5,166 nt of DNA. It comes from Peptostreptococcaceae bacterium. Its GTDB lineage: Bacteria > Bacillota_A > Clostridia > Peptostreptococcales > Acidaminobacteraceae. The notes below the pieces were generated by a model. That model did not search any database. It was not told the origin of the DNA and worked only from the letters and a program-made list of their open reading frames with translations. Of this stretch, positions 1-5,166 are shown one piece after another. A program made the position numbers and the translations under genes. The DNA is taken from contig JABXKX010000332.1 in NCBI GenBank assembly GCA_013619035.1, positions 1 to 5,166 of the forward strand, given 5' to 3'. Numbering within the stretch: the stretch's first letter is position 1; each line of letters opens with the position of its first letter.

Positions 1-37
1 GGAGCCTGGTGGGCTCGGAGATGTGTATAAGAGACAG
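1..37 (+). other. Sequencing adapter (Nextera/Tn5 read-2 type), not genomic
   Basis: Positions 19-37 are exactly the 19-bp Tn5 mosaic end AGATGTGTATAAGAGACAG. Positions 9-18 (GTGGGCTCGG) match the part of the Illumina Nextera read-2 adapter that precedes it. Positions 1-8 match the rest of the adapter only poorly, as expected from base errors at a read end. This is library-preparation sequence left in the contig. It is not a natural mobile element. Confidence 0.97.
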
Positions 38-125
38 TTATTGTACTGATTAATAACTTTTCAGTTTCCGATCACCGTTAAATAGCTACTTTTAAAAAAG
101 CAACTTTACTTCTGGAAGTTGAGAT

Positions 126-140
126 TGTAATAAAATTACA
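126..140. promoter_or_regulatory. Perfect palindrome TGTAAT-N3-ATTACA, possible operator
   Basis: Two perfect 6-bp half-sites (TGTAAT at 126-131 and ATTACA at 135-140) are separated by AAA. The palindrome lies about 80 bp upstream of the proposed transcription start of the diguanylate cyclase gene. Its symmetry and half-site length resemble the binding site of a dimeric helix-turn-helix regulator. No such regulator is encoded in the window. In AT-rich DNA a 6-bp inverted repeat can arise by chance, so this is only a candidate, strengthened by a second TTACA/TGTAA pair at 161-177. Confidence 0.35.
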
Positions 141-160
141 TAATTAAACCATGCTTTAGT

Positions 161-177
161 TTACAAATGATGTGTAA
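161..177. promoter_or_regulatory. Second inverted pair TTACA-N7-TGTAA, possible operator
   Basis: TTACA at 161-165 and TGTAA at 173-177 form an inverted repeat with a 7-bp spacer. It uses the same half-site word as the palindrome at 126-140, but in the opposite outward/inward order. It ends 16 bp before the -10 box at 194-199, so a protein bound here would cover the -35 region of the proposed promoter. It is a candidate only. Confidence 0.3.
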
Positions 178-190
178 GTTCAATGTGCAG

Positions 191-199
191 TGGTATAAT
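191..199 (+). promoter_or_regulatory. Extended -10 promoter (TGGTATAAT) of the diguanylate cyclase gene
   Basis: TATAAT at 194-199 is a consensus -10 hexamer and is preceded by TGG at 191-193, giving the TGn extended -10 element. No good -35 hexamer lies 16-18 bp upstream (TGTGTA at 171-176 is poor), but extended -10 promoters can tolerate that. The predicted start near 206 would leave only about a 15-nt leader that begins inside the ribosome binding site. That is unusually short and lowers confidence. Confidence 0.4.
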
Positions 200-203
200 T
201 ATA

Positions 204-210
204 GGGGAGG
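204..210 (+). promoter_or_regulatory. Ribosome binding site (GGGGAGG) that fixes the cyclase start at 221
   Basis: GGGGAGG at 204-210 is a strong Shine-Dalgarno sequence 10 nt upstream of the ATG at 221. The earlier in-frame ATG at 167 has no such site and lies upstream of the probable -10 box, so 221 is the better start. Confidence 0.85.
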
Positions 211-220
211 AAGAATATTT

Positions 221-1117
221 ATGCCAAATAAAGATTTTTATAAGTATGTTCTAGACAGTGTTAAAGATGGTGTTTATTTCGTTGATAAAGATAGAAAGAT
301 AACTTTTTGGAATAAAAGTGCTGAAAATATTACTGGATTTAAAGAAAGTGATGTTATAGGGCAATATTGTTATGACAATACTTTAAATCATGTTGATAAA
401 GAAGGGAATCCACTTTGTAAAAATGGATGTCCGCTTCATGAAACTCTGAAGGATGGAAAAGAACGCACAACAACTGTTTATCTAGATCATAAAGAGGGTC
501 ATCGAGTAGAGGCAACGGTTTTTGTAATGCCAATCACTGAAGGTGACGAGGTTATTGGTGCGGTTGAAACCTTTAATCATCAAGTAGACAGTGACTATCT
601 GAAGCAACATGTAGAAGAGTTAAAGCTCTTGGCTTACCGAGATCAACTGACAGGCCTTCCCAATAGAAGATATTTAGATCAACAGATAGAATTAAATATT
701 GATGAATATAATAAGATTGGTACTTCTTTTTCTGTGGCTATGATAGATATAGATCATTTTAAACAATTCAACGATACTTATGGACATGATGTTGGAGATG
801 ACGTACTAAAAATATTATCCAGAGTATTTAAAGCAGCTGTAAGAGGCTCTGATTTCATTGGAAGATGGGGTGGCGAAGAATTTATAGCTGTGTTAAAAAA
901 CGTGACTGAAAAACAATTGGATGTTATCACAGAAAGAATACGAATGCTGGTTGAAAAATCATCTTTAAGACTACATGAACCGCCACTTATGGTCACTATT
1001 TCGGTAGGGGCAACACGTTACAAAGCAGGAGAGACTATTGAAGACATTTTCAAAAGATCAGATGAGTTATTGTATACAAGTAAAGAAAAGGGACGCAATC
1101 AAGTGACAATAGGGTAG
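221..1117 (+). CDS. PAS-GGDEF diguanylate cyclase
   Basis: This predicted 298-residue cytoplasmic protein condenses two GTP into the second messenger c-di-GMP. Residues about 5-115 form a PAS sensor domain (VYFVDKDRKITFWNKSAE, with later NPLC and CPL motifs). A short helical linker at about 122-140 leads to a GGDEF domain from about 138 to the C-terminus. Visible catalytic features are the DQLTGLPNRR entry motif (141-150), DIDHFKQFND (176-185) with the metal-binding Asp176, and the active-site loop GGEEF (217-221). RGSD (208-211) sits exactly five residues before GGEEF, the position of the RxxD inhibitory site, so product feedback inhibition is expected. There is no transmembrane segment or EAL domain. 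Cys50, Cys66 and Cys70 in the PAS are notable and may sense redox or bind a metal or cofactor (inference). It is probably first in an operon with the VOC and YibE/F genes. The ATG at 167 would add 18 residues but lacks a ribosome binding site. Confidence 0.95.
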   Translation: MPNKDFYKYVLDSVKDGVYFVDKDRKITFWNKSAENITGFKESDVIGQYCYDNTLNHVDKEGNPLCKNGCPLHETLKDGKERTTTVYLDHKEGHRVEATVFVMPITEGDEVIGAVETFNHQVDSDYLKQHVEELKLLAYRDQLTGLPNRRYLDQQIELNIDEYNKIGTSFSVAMIDIDHFKQFNDTYGHDVGDDVLKILSRVFKAAVRGSDFIGRWGGEEFIAVLKNVTEKQLDVITERIRMLVEKSSLRLHEPPLMVTISVGATRYKAGETIEDIFKRSDELLYTSKEKGRNQVTIG

Positions 1118-1145
1118 CAGTTGAATACTATTATCATGATATTAT

Positions 1146-1151
1146 GGGAGG
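1146..1151 (+). promoter_or_regulatory. Ribosome binding site (GGGAGG) that fixes the VOC start at 1157
   Basis: GGGAGG lies 5 nt before the ATG at 1157. An in-frame ATG at 1121 would add 12 residues ahead of the fold, but it has no comparable site and the added residues are not family-like. Confidence 0.8.
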
Positions 1152-1156
1152 ATATT

Positions 1157-1528
1157 ATGTTTCAGCAAATGAGAGTCGCCAAACATACAAAATCTATCAG
1201 TAATATTAAAGATTTTTATTGTAGGCAGTTAGGGTTTAAAGTAATTGGATCTTTTCAAGATCATCAAGGTTATGATGGCATTTTTCTAGGAAACCAAAGT
1301 GAGTATCACTTAGAATTTACAACTTCTGAGGTGTTACCGAATCGAATTTTGGATCCTGATGACTTAATGGTGTTTTATTGTGAATCAGATGAAGAGTATT
1401 TGAAAATTGAAGAAACATTTATTCATTATCCAAAAGTAGAAACAAGAAACCCGTATTGGCATGATAAAGGGATTGCATTATTAGACCCAGATGGAAACGT
1501 AGTTGTTATTTGCAAATCAAACTGGTAG
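1157..1528 (+). CDS. VOC (glyoxalase/bleomycin-resistance fold) protein, YycE-like
   Basis: This 123-residue protein has the single-domain vicinal-oxygen-chelate layout of two βαβββ modules. The first strand (RVAKHT, 6-11) is followed by a helix ending FYCRQLGFKVIGSF (20-33), then GYDGIFLG (38-45) and YHLEFT (50-55). The second module ends in NPYW (98-101) and DPDGN (110-114). From memory these motifs match Bacillus subtilis YycE, a VOC protein without an assigned function. Of the four usual metal-ligand positions, only Glu53 in HLEF is clearly kept. The second-half strand reads LMVFYC and the last strand VVVICK, without the expected His and Glu. A classical glyoxalase I reaction is therefore unlikely; ligand binding or another activity is possible. 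It starts 39 nt after the cyclase and ends 7 nt before the YibE/F start codon. Confidence is high for the fold and low for the function. Confidence 0.9.
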   Translation: MFQQMRVAKHTKSISNIKDFYCRQLGFKVIGSFQDHQGYDGIFLGNQSEYHLEFTTSEVLPNRILDPDDLMVFYCESDEEYLKIEETFIHYPKVETRNPYWHDKGIALLDPDGNVVVICKSNW

Positions 1529-1532
1529 GGGG
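1527..1532 (+). promoter_or_regulatory. Ribosome binding site overlapping the VOC stop codon (AGGGGG)
   Basis: AGGGGG at 1527-1532 begins inside the TAG stop (1526-1528) of the VOC gene and lies only 3 nt before the ATG at 1536. The spacing is tight. This arrangement suggests that translation of the YibE/F gene is coupled to termination of the VOC gene. It supports 1536 over the in-frame ATG at 1503 within the VOC coding sequence. Confidence 0.6.
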
Positions 1533-1535
1533 CGT

Positions 1536-2669
1536 ATGAAAGAGAAATCAATACATAAATGGTTATTAATATTAACCATTATATTAATACCAATTATTAT
1601 TTTTGTATCAACAATGGTAAAAGATAAAATGGATATTCCTAGTTTTTTTACTCAGGATTATGAAGAAGCTGTTGTACGACTTGTTTTAGAAGAAGATTTA
1701 AAACCTGATCCAGTGGTAGAAGATATGTTAATCGGTAAACAAATACTTGCTGTAGAGGTTCTAACCGGTCCGTATAAAGGAGAAATACAAGACGTGATTA
1801 ATACCATAGACCAAGGTCATAATGTGGTAACCAGTGAAAATCAACGTATTATAGTAGGTATTACAGAACAAGAAGATGGTATCAGTGTCTGGGTGTACAA
1901 TCACAAACGATCAACCATGTTATTGGCACTCGTCATACTATTTATAGCTGTAATGATTTACTTTGGTGGTAAAAACGGGTTTTATTCTATCGTCGCATTA
2001 TTATTTACTTCAACAATGTTTATCTTTGTGATGATACCTTGTATATTTAAAGGATTTAATCCGATGTTAATTACAATTTTCTGTGCAATCGTTTCAAGTG
2101 TTGTATCGTTTATTTTAATTGGGGGGTACAATCAAAAGTCGTTTGTTGCTATAATCGGAACAATTTCTGGGATTGTAACTGCAGGTATCATAGCTTTTAT
2201 ATTTGGAAAAATGACTTATTTAACAGGTGTGAATATGGACAAGGGTACCCAACTGGTTTATATCGTTCTAGATTATGGTATTAAAATCAAAGGTTTGTTG
2301 TTTGCATCTATTTTAATTGCCTCAATGGGTGCCGTGATGGACGTCGGTATGTCAATCGCTTCATCGATGCATGAAATCTATGCACTTAATCCAAAATTGT
2401 CACATAAGAGTTTATTCCAAACGGGTATGAAGATAGGTAAAGATATTATGGGCACCATGGCCAACACATTGATATTAGCCTTTATGGGTGGTTCACTTGG
2501 ACTCATGTTAATACTTTGGGGATACAATATGAGTTTTAGACAACTTATCAACATGCCATTTTTATCAGTTGAACTCATTCAAGGTTTATCAGGTAGTATT
2601 GGTATTATCTTAACCGTACCATTTACAGCACTAGTTGCGAGTATAATATATAGAAAAAGCAGAAATTAA
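1536..2669 (+). CDS. YibE/F family polytopic membrane protein
   Basis: This 377-residue integral membrane protein belongs to the YibE/F-like family (Pfam YibE_F), whose biochemical function is not established. An N-terminal anchor (about 9-26) is followed by an extracytoplasmic segment of about 100 residues. That segment contains the family-typical VEVLTGPYKGE stretch (74-83), possibly a small β-rich fold. The rest is a bundle of about seven membrane helices, near 127-143, 150-169, 176-197, 202-223, 253-275, 310-329 and 351-370. The diagnostic family region is clear: GAVMDVGMSIASS (265-277), the NPKLSH loop (285-290), GKDIMGTMANTLILAFMGGS (301-320). Length and architecture look complete. The conserved polar and glycine-rich motif inside the helices could suggest a transporter or channel, but that is inference. 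It starts 8 nt after the VOC stop and is probably co-transcribed and translationally coupled with it. The in-frame ATG at 1503 lies inside the VOC gene and was rejected. Confidence 0.93.
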   Translation: MKEKSIHKWLLILTIILIPIIIFVSTMVKDKMDIPSFFTQDYEEAVVRLVLEEDLKPDPVVEDMLIGKQILAVEVLTGPYKGEIQDVINTIDQGHNVVTSENQRIIVGITEQEDGISVWVYNHKRSTMLLALVILFIAVMIYFGGKNGFYSIVALLFTSTMFIFVMIPCIFKGFNPMLITIFCAIVSSVVSFILIGGYNQKSFVAIIGTISGIVTAGIIAFIFGKMTYLTGVNMDKGTQLVYIVLDYGIKIKGLLFASILIASMGAVMDVGMSIASSMHEIYALNPKLSHKSLFQTGMKIGKDIMGTMANTLILAFMGGSLGLMLILWGYNMSFRQLINMPFLSVELIQGLSGSIGIILTVPFTALVASIIYRKSRN

Positions 2670-2708
2670 CCTTTAATTTCCATTCGTATAACTATTCTGA
2701 AAAATTCT

Positions 2709-2736
2709 ATGAAACGGATTACAATTATGTTAAGAT
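2709..2736 (+). promoter_or_regulatory. Possible promoter of the chemoreceptor gene
   Basis: TAAGAT at 2731-2736 is preceded by TGT (2728-2730), giving an extended -10 element. ATGAAA at 2709-2714 lies 16 bp upstream as a fair -35 match (4 of 6). It sits in the 135-nt gap after the YibE/F gene, about 70 nt before the chemoreceptor start. I found no match to a motility sigma factor (SigD/FliA-type) promoter in the gap. A separate transcription unit is plausible but unproven. Confidence 0.35.
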
Positions 2737-2791
2737 ATGTTGGTGTGCTGTTATGAATACACAATATCAATCAAAGGAAATGTATATAATT

Positions 2792-2797
2792 AGGAGG
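2792..2797 (+). promoter_or_regulatory. Ribosome binding site (AGGAGG) of the chemoreceptor
   Basis: A consensus AGGAGG lies 7 nt upstream of the ATG at 2805, fixing the start. The TATAAT just before it (2785-2790) would place transcription start at or beyond the ribosome binding site, so it is probably not the promoter. Confidence 0.9.
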
Positions 2798-2804
2798 AAG
2801 TTAC

Positions 2805-4769
2805 ATGAATAGTTTGAAGCAAAAAATCATAATACCGGTTATCGTGGTGGCACTTGCATGCATGGTGATACTAGCTACTATTGTTTTTACGCAAGCAAAA
2901 GGTATTATTATTGATGAAGTTGAGCAACTCGCTCAGACTAAAGTGAGTAAATTAGTCATGTTTACCGATGGGAAGATTGAAGAATGGCAAGGAACTATAA
3001 ATTTATTGACGGCATTAGATTTTGTAAAAGAAAATAATTTTTCGGAACTTCAGAAAATAACTGATAGTTTTGATGGAACGGATGATTTTCAGGCAATTAT
3101 TATGTCTGATAGTTCAGGTGAATATAAAGCTACAAATGGTGGGAAAGGCAATATAAAAGATAGAGATTACTTTATTGAAGTTATGAAAGGGAAAATGACT
3201 GTATCTGAACCACTAATTTCTAAAAGTACCGGGAGACCAATTATTGTGATTGCATCGCCGGTTAAAAATGATTCTGGAAAAGTAGTTGGATTAGTAGGAG
3301 CCACGATTGAATTAACTAAACTTACAGAGTTTGTAAATCAAGAGAAACTGGGTGAAAATGGATATGCTTTCATGGCCAGTAATGATGGTACTGTAATGGC
3401 TCATAAGGATGAAAAACTTATTTTAACTGATAGTGTTTTAGAAAACAAACCTGAGTCATTGATTGAAATAACAACAAAAATGGTAAACGGTGAGACCGGT
3501 GTTGGCGATTATACCTATGAAAAATCAAAAAAAATTGTAGCCTATGGAGCAATGTCATCGACTGGATGGTCAGTAGCTATGACAACTAATTATGATGAAA
3601 TGACTCTTGAAGTTAGCAAGCTACTTAGAACAATAATGGTGATAGGCATGGTGATTGTAATTTTATTAGCTATAATTATTTTTGTAATTGTTAGTATAGT
3701 TATAAAACCAGCTGTAGAAATGGTAGCAGTGACAAAAGCTGTAGCTTCTGGTGACTTAAGCGTGACGGTTGAAGTAAAAAGCAAAGATGAGATTGGTGTA
3801 CTAGGATTAAACTTCAATAATATGATTAATAGTATGCGTGGACTAATTACAGAAATGAATGATCTTAGTGGAACGGTTGCAATAACATCAGATCAAATGA
3901 TGCTATCTTCTAAAGAAGCTGGTATAGTGTCTGAACAAGTTGCTTATACAATTTCAGAAGTGGCTCAAGGAGCAACTTCGCAAGCTAAATCGTCACAAGA
4001 CGGTAGCGATATGGTAAAAGAATTAATTGAAGGTGTCACTAGTATTAATGAGAATGCTTCAAATTCTGAGGTGTTAACTGAAAAAGCAAAAGAGGCAGTA
4101 GATGCTGGAAATCAAATTGTTGTATATCAAATAGAAAAAATGAAAGAATCAAAAATTGCATCAAGTAGAGTTTATGAAGAAATTTCAGGGCTATCGGACA
4201 AGTCACATCGTATTGGTCAAATTGTAGAAATGATTGGTAGTATTGCTGAACAGACAAATTTATTAGCTCTAAACGCTGCTATAGAGGCAGCACGTGCTGG
4301 AGAGGCTGGAAGAGGATTTGCGGTAGTTGCTGATGAAGTAAGAAAGCTTGCAGAAGAATCTGGTAAAGCAACTCAAGGTATAAGTGATCTAATTGGAGAA
4401 ATTCAATCGAGTATTAAAGAAGCAACTCAAGAAGTAGAAAAGTCAGCAAAAATTGTTAGTGAGCAGGAAGATGCAGTAAATGAAACAACAAATGCTTTTG
4501 GAAATATATTGGATGCAGTTGAATTGGTTAATAATAATATCAAAGAAGTTGCGATAGCAGCAGTAACTCTACAAGCTAATTCTGTAGAAGTTGGTGAGAA
4601 TATCGAAAATATCGCAAGTATTACTGAAGAAAACGCAGCCAGTACAGAAGAAGTCTCAGCTTCAACTGAAGAGCAATCAGCAACAATTGAAGAATTGTCA
4701 GCTTCAGCATTTGAATTAGCTGATTTATCTAAACAACTACAGACTTCAATTATGAAATTTAAATTATAA
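2805..4769 (+). CDS. Methyl-accepting chemotaxis protein, dCache-HAMP-MCP signal
   Basis: This 654-residue membrane chemoreceptor detects an extracytoplasmic ligand and controls the CheA kinase through CheW. The order is TM1 (about 7-29), a double-Cache sensor domain (about 30-270), TM2 (about 274-300), a HAMP domain (about 300-350, with [13 protein letters not shown] at 328-340) and a long coiled-coil signalling domain (353-654). The hairpin tip that binds CheA/CheW is highly conserved at 481-519 ([19 protein letters not shown], then [18 protein letters not shown]). About 154 residues from the tip Glu500 to the end equals 22 heptads, placing it in the 44H class common in Bacillota. Pairs of Glu in [10 protein letters not shown] and its neighbours (611-627) are likely methylation sites. 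There is no C-terminal CheR-docking pentapeptide. In the distal Cache module, RDYF (120-123) stands where amino-acid receptors usually carry R-x-W-Y, so the ligand may not be an amino acid (inference). It is complete and ends at the terminator at 4841-4881. Confidence 0.97.
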   Translation: MNSLKQKIIIPVIVVALACMVILATIVFTQAKGIIIDEVEQLAQTKVSKLVMFTDGKIEEWQGTINLLTALDFVKENNFSELQKITDSFDGTDDFQAIIMSDSSGEYKATNGGKGNIKDRDYFIEVMKGKMTVSEPLISKSTGRPIIVIASPVKNDSGKVVGLVGATIELTKLTEFVNQEKLGENGYAFMASNDGTVMAHKDEKLILTDSVLENKPESLIEITTKMVNGETGVGDYTYEKSKKIVAYGAMSSTGWSVAMTTNYDEMTLEVSKLLRTIMVIGMVIVILLAIIIFVIVSIVIKPAVEMVAVTKAVASGDLSVTVEVKSKDEIGVLGLNFNNMINSMRGLITEMNDLSGTVAITSDQMMLSSKEAGIVSEQVAYTISEVAQGATSQAKSSQDGSDMVKELIEGVTSINENASNSEVLTEKAKEAVDAGNQIVVYQIEKMKESKIASSRVYEEISGLSDKSHRIGQIVEMIGSIAEQTNLLALNAAIEAARAGEAGRGFAVVADEVRKLAEESGKATQGISDLIGEIQSSIKEATQEVEKSAKIVSEQEDAVNETTNAFGNILDAVELVNNNIKEVAIAAVTLQANSVEVGENIENIASITEENAASTEEVSASTEEQSATIEELSASAFELADLSKQLQTSIMKFKL

Positions 4770-4840
4770 TATTCATTAGAGATTGCAACAGTTCTCATTG
4801 AATTAAAGAAACAAAAAACAATATAAAACGTTAATCGATC

Positions 4841-4881
4841 TAAAGAGTTATCAGAGCAAACTGATAACTCTTTATTTGTTT
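4841..4881 (+). terminator. Intrinsic terminator of the chemoreceptor gene
   Basis: A perfect 14-bp stem (4841-4854 pairs with 4861-4874) closes a 6-nt AGCAAA loop and is followed by the T-rich tail TTTGTTT (4875-4881). It lies 72 nt after the chemoreceptor stop codon. The opposite strand lacks a T-run, so it acts for plus-strand transcription. Confidence 0.92.
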
Positions 4882-4995
4882 AATTTCAATTTCGTTGAAG
4901 AAAAGCTATTCTTCAGTATTTACTCAATGTTACTTTGGGAGAAAACTTGTTGAGAATATTACTTCTAATCTAAAAGACGCAATGATATGAGTAAG

Positions 4996-5020
4996 AATAA
5001 TTGAGATTGATCTCATTATT
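4996..5020. repeat. Imperfect inverted repeat / hairpin
   Basis: AATAA (4996-5000) pairs with TTATT (5016-5020), and TGAGAT (5002-5007) with ATCTCA (5010-5015), with one bulged T at 5001. The strict loop is only 2 nt, so the last pair probably opens. There is no T-run after it, so it is not a typical terminator. Confidence 0.5.
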
Positions 5021-5065
5021 TCTGGAGAACTTGTTAAAAGGGATGTCGAGAGATAAAAGTATCGA

Positions 5066-5092
5066 ATATTGACTTTTAGAGCAAGTCAATAT
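5066..5092. repeat. 10-bp perfect inverted repeat / hairpin
   Basis: ATATTGACTT (5066-5075) pairs perfectly with AAGTCAATAT (5083-5092) around a 7-nt loop (TTAGAGC). Neither strand has a T-run directly after the stem. It could be an RNA structure or a protein-binding palindrome. It lies 11 nt before the hairpin at 5103-5136. Confidence 0.6.
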
Positions 5093-5102
5093 GGTAGAAA
5101 AT

Positions 5103-5136
5103 TAATGGCGACAATCTAATATAGATGTCGCCATTA
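5103..5136 (-). terminator. Strong hairpin, probable terminator of a convergent gene to the right
   Basis: An 11-bp stem (5103-5113 with 5126-5136, core AATGGCGACA/TGTCGCCATT) is extended by three more pairs (5115-5117 with 5123-5125) across a bulged A, with loop AATAT. Read on the minus strand the stem is followed by AATTTTCT, a modest T-run. Read on the plus strand it is followed by TTATTATGG, which is weaker. The minus-strand orientation is therefore preferred, which would mean a minus-strand gene beyond the window. Either orientation remains possible. Confidence 0.5.
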
Positions 5137-5142
5137 TTATGG

Positions 5143-5166
5143 CTGTCTCTTATACACATCTCCGAG
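5143..5166 (-). other. Sequencing adapter (Nextera/Tn5), not genomic
   Basis: Positions 5143-5161 are the exact reverse complement of the Tn5 mosaic end (CTGTCTCTTATACACATCT). The following CCGAG matches the read-2 adapter continuation. It is the mirror image of the adapter at 1-37, so both ends carry the same adapter arm. The genomic insert ends at 5142. Confidence 0.97.

Larger units (their letters stand above)
4882..5142. other. Gene-free 3' region with several hairpins
   Basis: Together with 4770-4881, this makes a stretch of about 370 nt after the chemoreceptor without a gene. All six frames are broken by stops and I recognise no protein remnant, tRNA or riboswitch. It holds three inverted repeats, listed separately (4996-5020, 5066-5092, 5103-5136), and an imperfect direct repeat (GGAGA(AA)ACTTGTT at 4938-4951 and 5024-5035). 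It may be a spacer between converging genes or contain an unrecognised small RNA; the sequence alone does not decide. Confidence 0.6.

Noticed and set aside
167..220. Longer N-terminus for the cyclase from the ATG at 167
   Set aside because: There is no ribosome binding site ahead of it, the consensus -10 box lies inside this stretch, and a strong site with proper spacing precedes the ATG at 221, where the PAS-type sequence begins.
38..220. c-di-GMP riboswitch upstream of the cyclase (also looked for in 2670-2804)
   Set aside because: Neither region contains the conserved GEMM core or a comparable multi-helix fold; only short AT-rich inverted repeats are present.
1503..1535. Longer N-terminus for the YibE/F protein from the ATG at 1503
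   Set aside because: It lies inside the VOC coding sequence, lacks a ribosome binding site and adds residues before the natural membrane-anchor start.
2662..2680. Hairpin GAAATTAA-CCT-TTAATTTC over the YibE/F stop codon as a terminator
   Set aside because: The 8-bp stem is almost all A-T, the loop is 3 nt and no T-run follows (CATTCG), so termination here is not supported.
2753..2812. 19-codon upstream reading frame overlapping the chemoreceptor start
   Set aside because: It has no ribosome binding site of its own and no notable peptide; it most likely reads through the leader by chance.
4427..4798. 123-codon minus-strand open frame opposite the chemoreceptor C-terminus
   Set aside because: It is antisense to a highly conserved coiled-coil region. 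Its Ser/Ala/Val-rich product is what the complement of Glu/Ala/Ser heptads gives. It has no recognisable domain. The other minus-strand frames at 778-996, 2378-2578, 3590-3817 and 4045-4257 are shadows of the same kind.
5043..5072. Nine-codon frame starting at the ATG at 5043
   Set aside because: It is too short, ends inside the hairpin at 5066-5092 and has a badly spaced ribosome binding site.
1..5166. Natural transposon with terminal inverted repeats
   Set aside because: The inverted ends are the synthetic Tn5 mosaic end joined to Illumina adapter bases, and no transposase is encoded between them.

Overview
This window is a piece of a low-G+C bacterial genome. It carries four complete plus-strand genes and is flanked at both ends by artificial sequencing-adapter sequence, so the biological insert runs only from about 38 to 5142. 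AT-rich codon use, strong GGAGG-type ribosome binding sites and the protein types (a 44-heptad-class chemoreceptor typical of Clostridia, a YibE/F membrane protein, a YycE-like VOC protein) point to the Bacillota, most likely a motile, anaerobic Clostridia-like organism. The taxon is inferred from protein style only.

Layout: 1-37 is Nextera-type adapter. Positions 38-220 are an upstream region with clustered TGTAA/TTACA inverted repeats and an extended -10 box. 221-1117 encodes a PAS-GGDEF diguanylate cyclase with intact GGEEF and RxxD motifs and three cysteines in its PAS domain. 1157-1528 encodes a small VOC (glyoxalase-fold) protein. 1536-2669 encodes a YibE/F-family polytopic membrane protein that starts 8 nt after the VOC stop. 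These three genes are closely spaced with no visible terminator between them and may form one operon. A 135-nt gap with a possible promoter precedes 2805-4769, a dCache-HAMP methyl-accepting chemotaxis protein. It ends in a textbook intrinsic terminator with a 14-bp perfect stem (4841-4881). Positions 4882-5142 hold no recognisable gene but contain three more hairpins; the last may terminate a convergent gene beyond the window. 5143-5166 is adapter again.

How the genes may work together: the first and last genes are both signal-input proteins. One turns a cytoplasmic cue into the second messenger c-di-GMP; the other senses an extracytoplasmic small molecule and signals to CheA/CheW. Together they suggest a locus adjusting motile versus sessile behaviour, but no direct link is visible. 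The roles of the VOC and YibE/F proteins are not known from the sequence. I see no clearly new system. The items most worth a second look are the cysteine-bearing PAS domain, the palindrome cluster upstream of the cyclase, and the run of hairpins at the 3' end.
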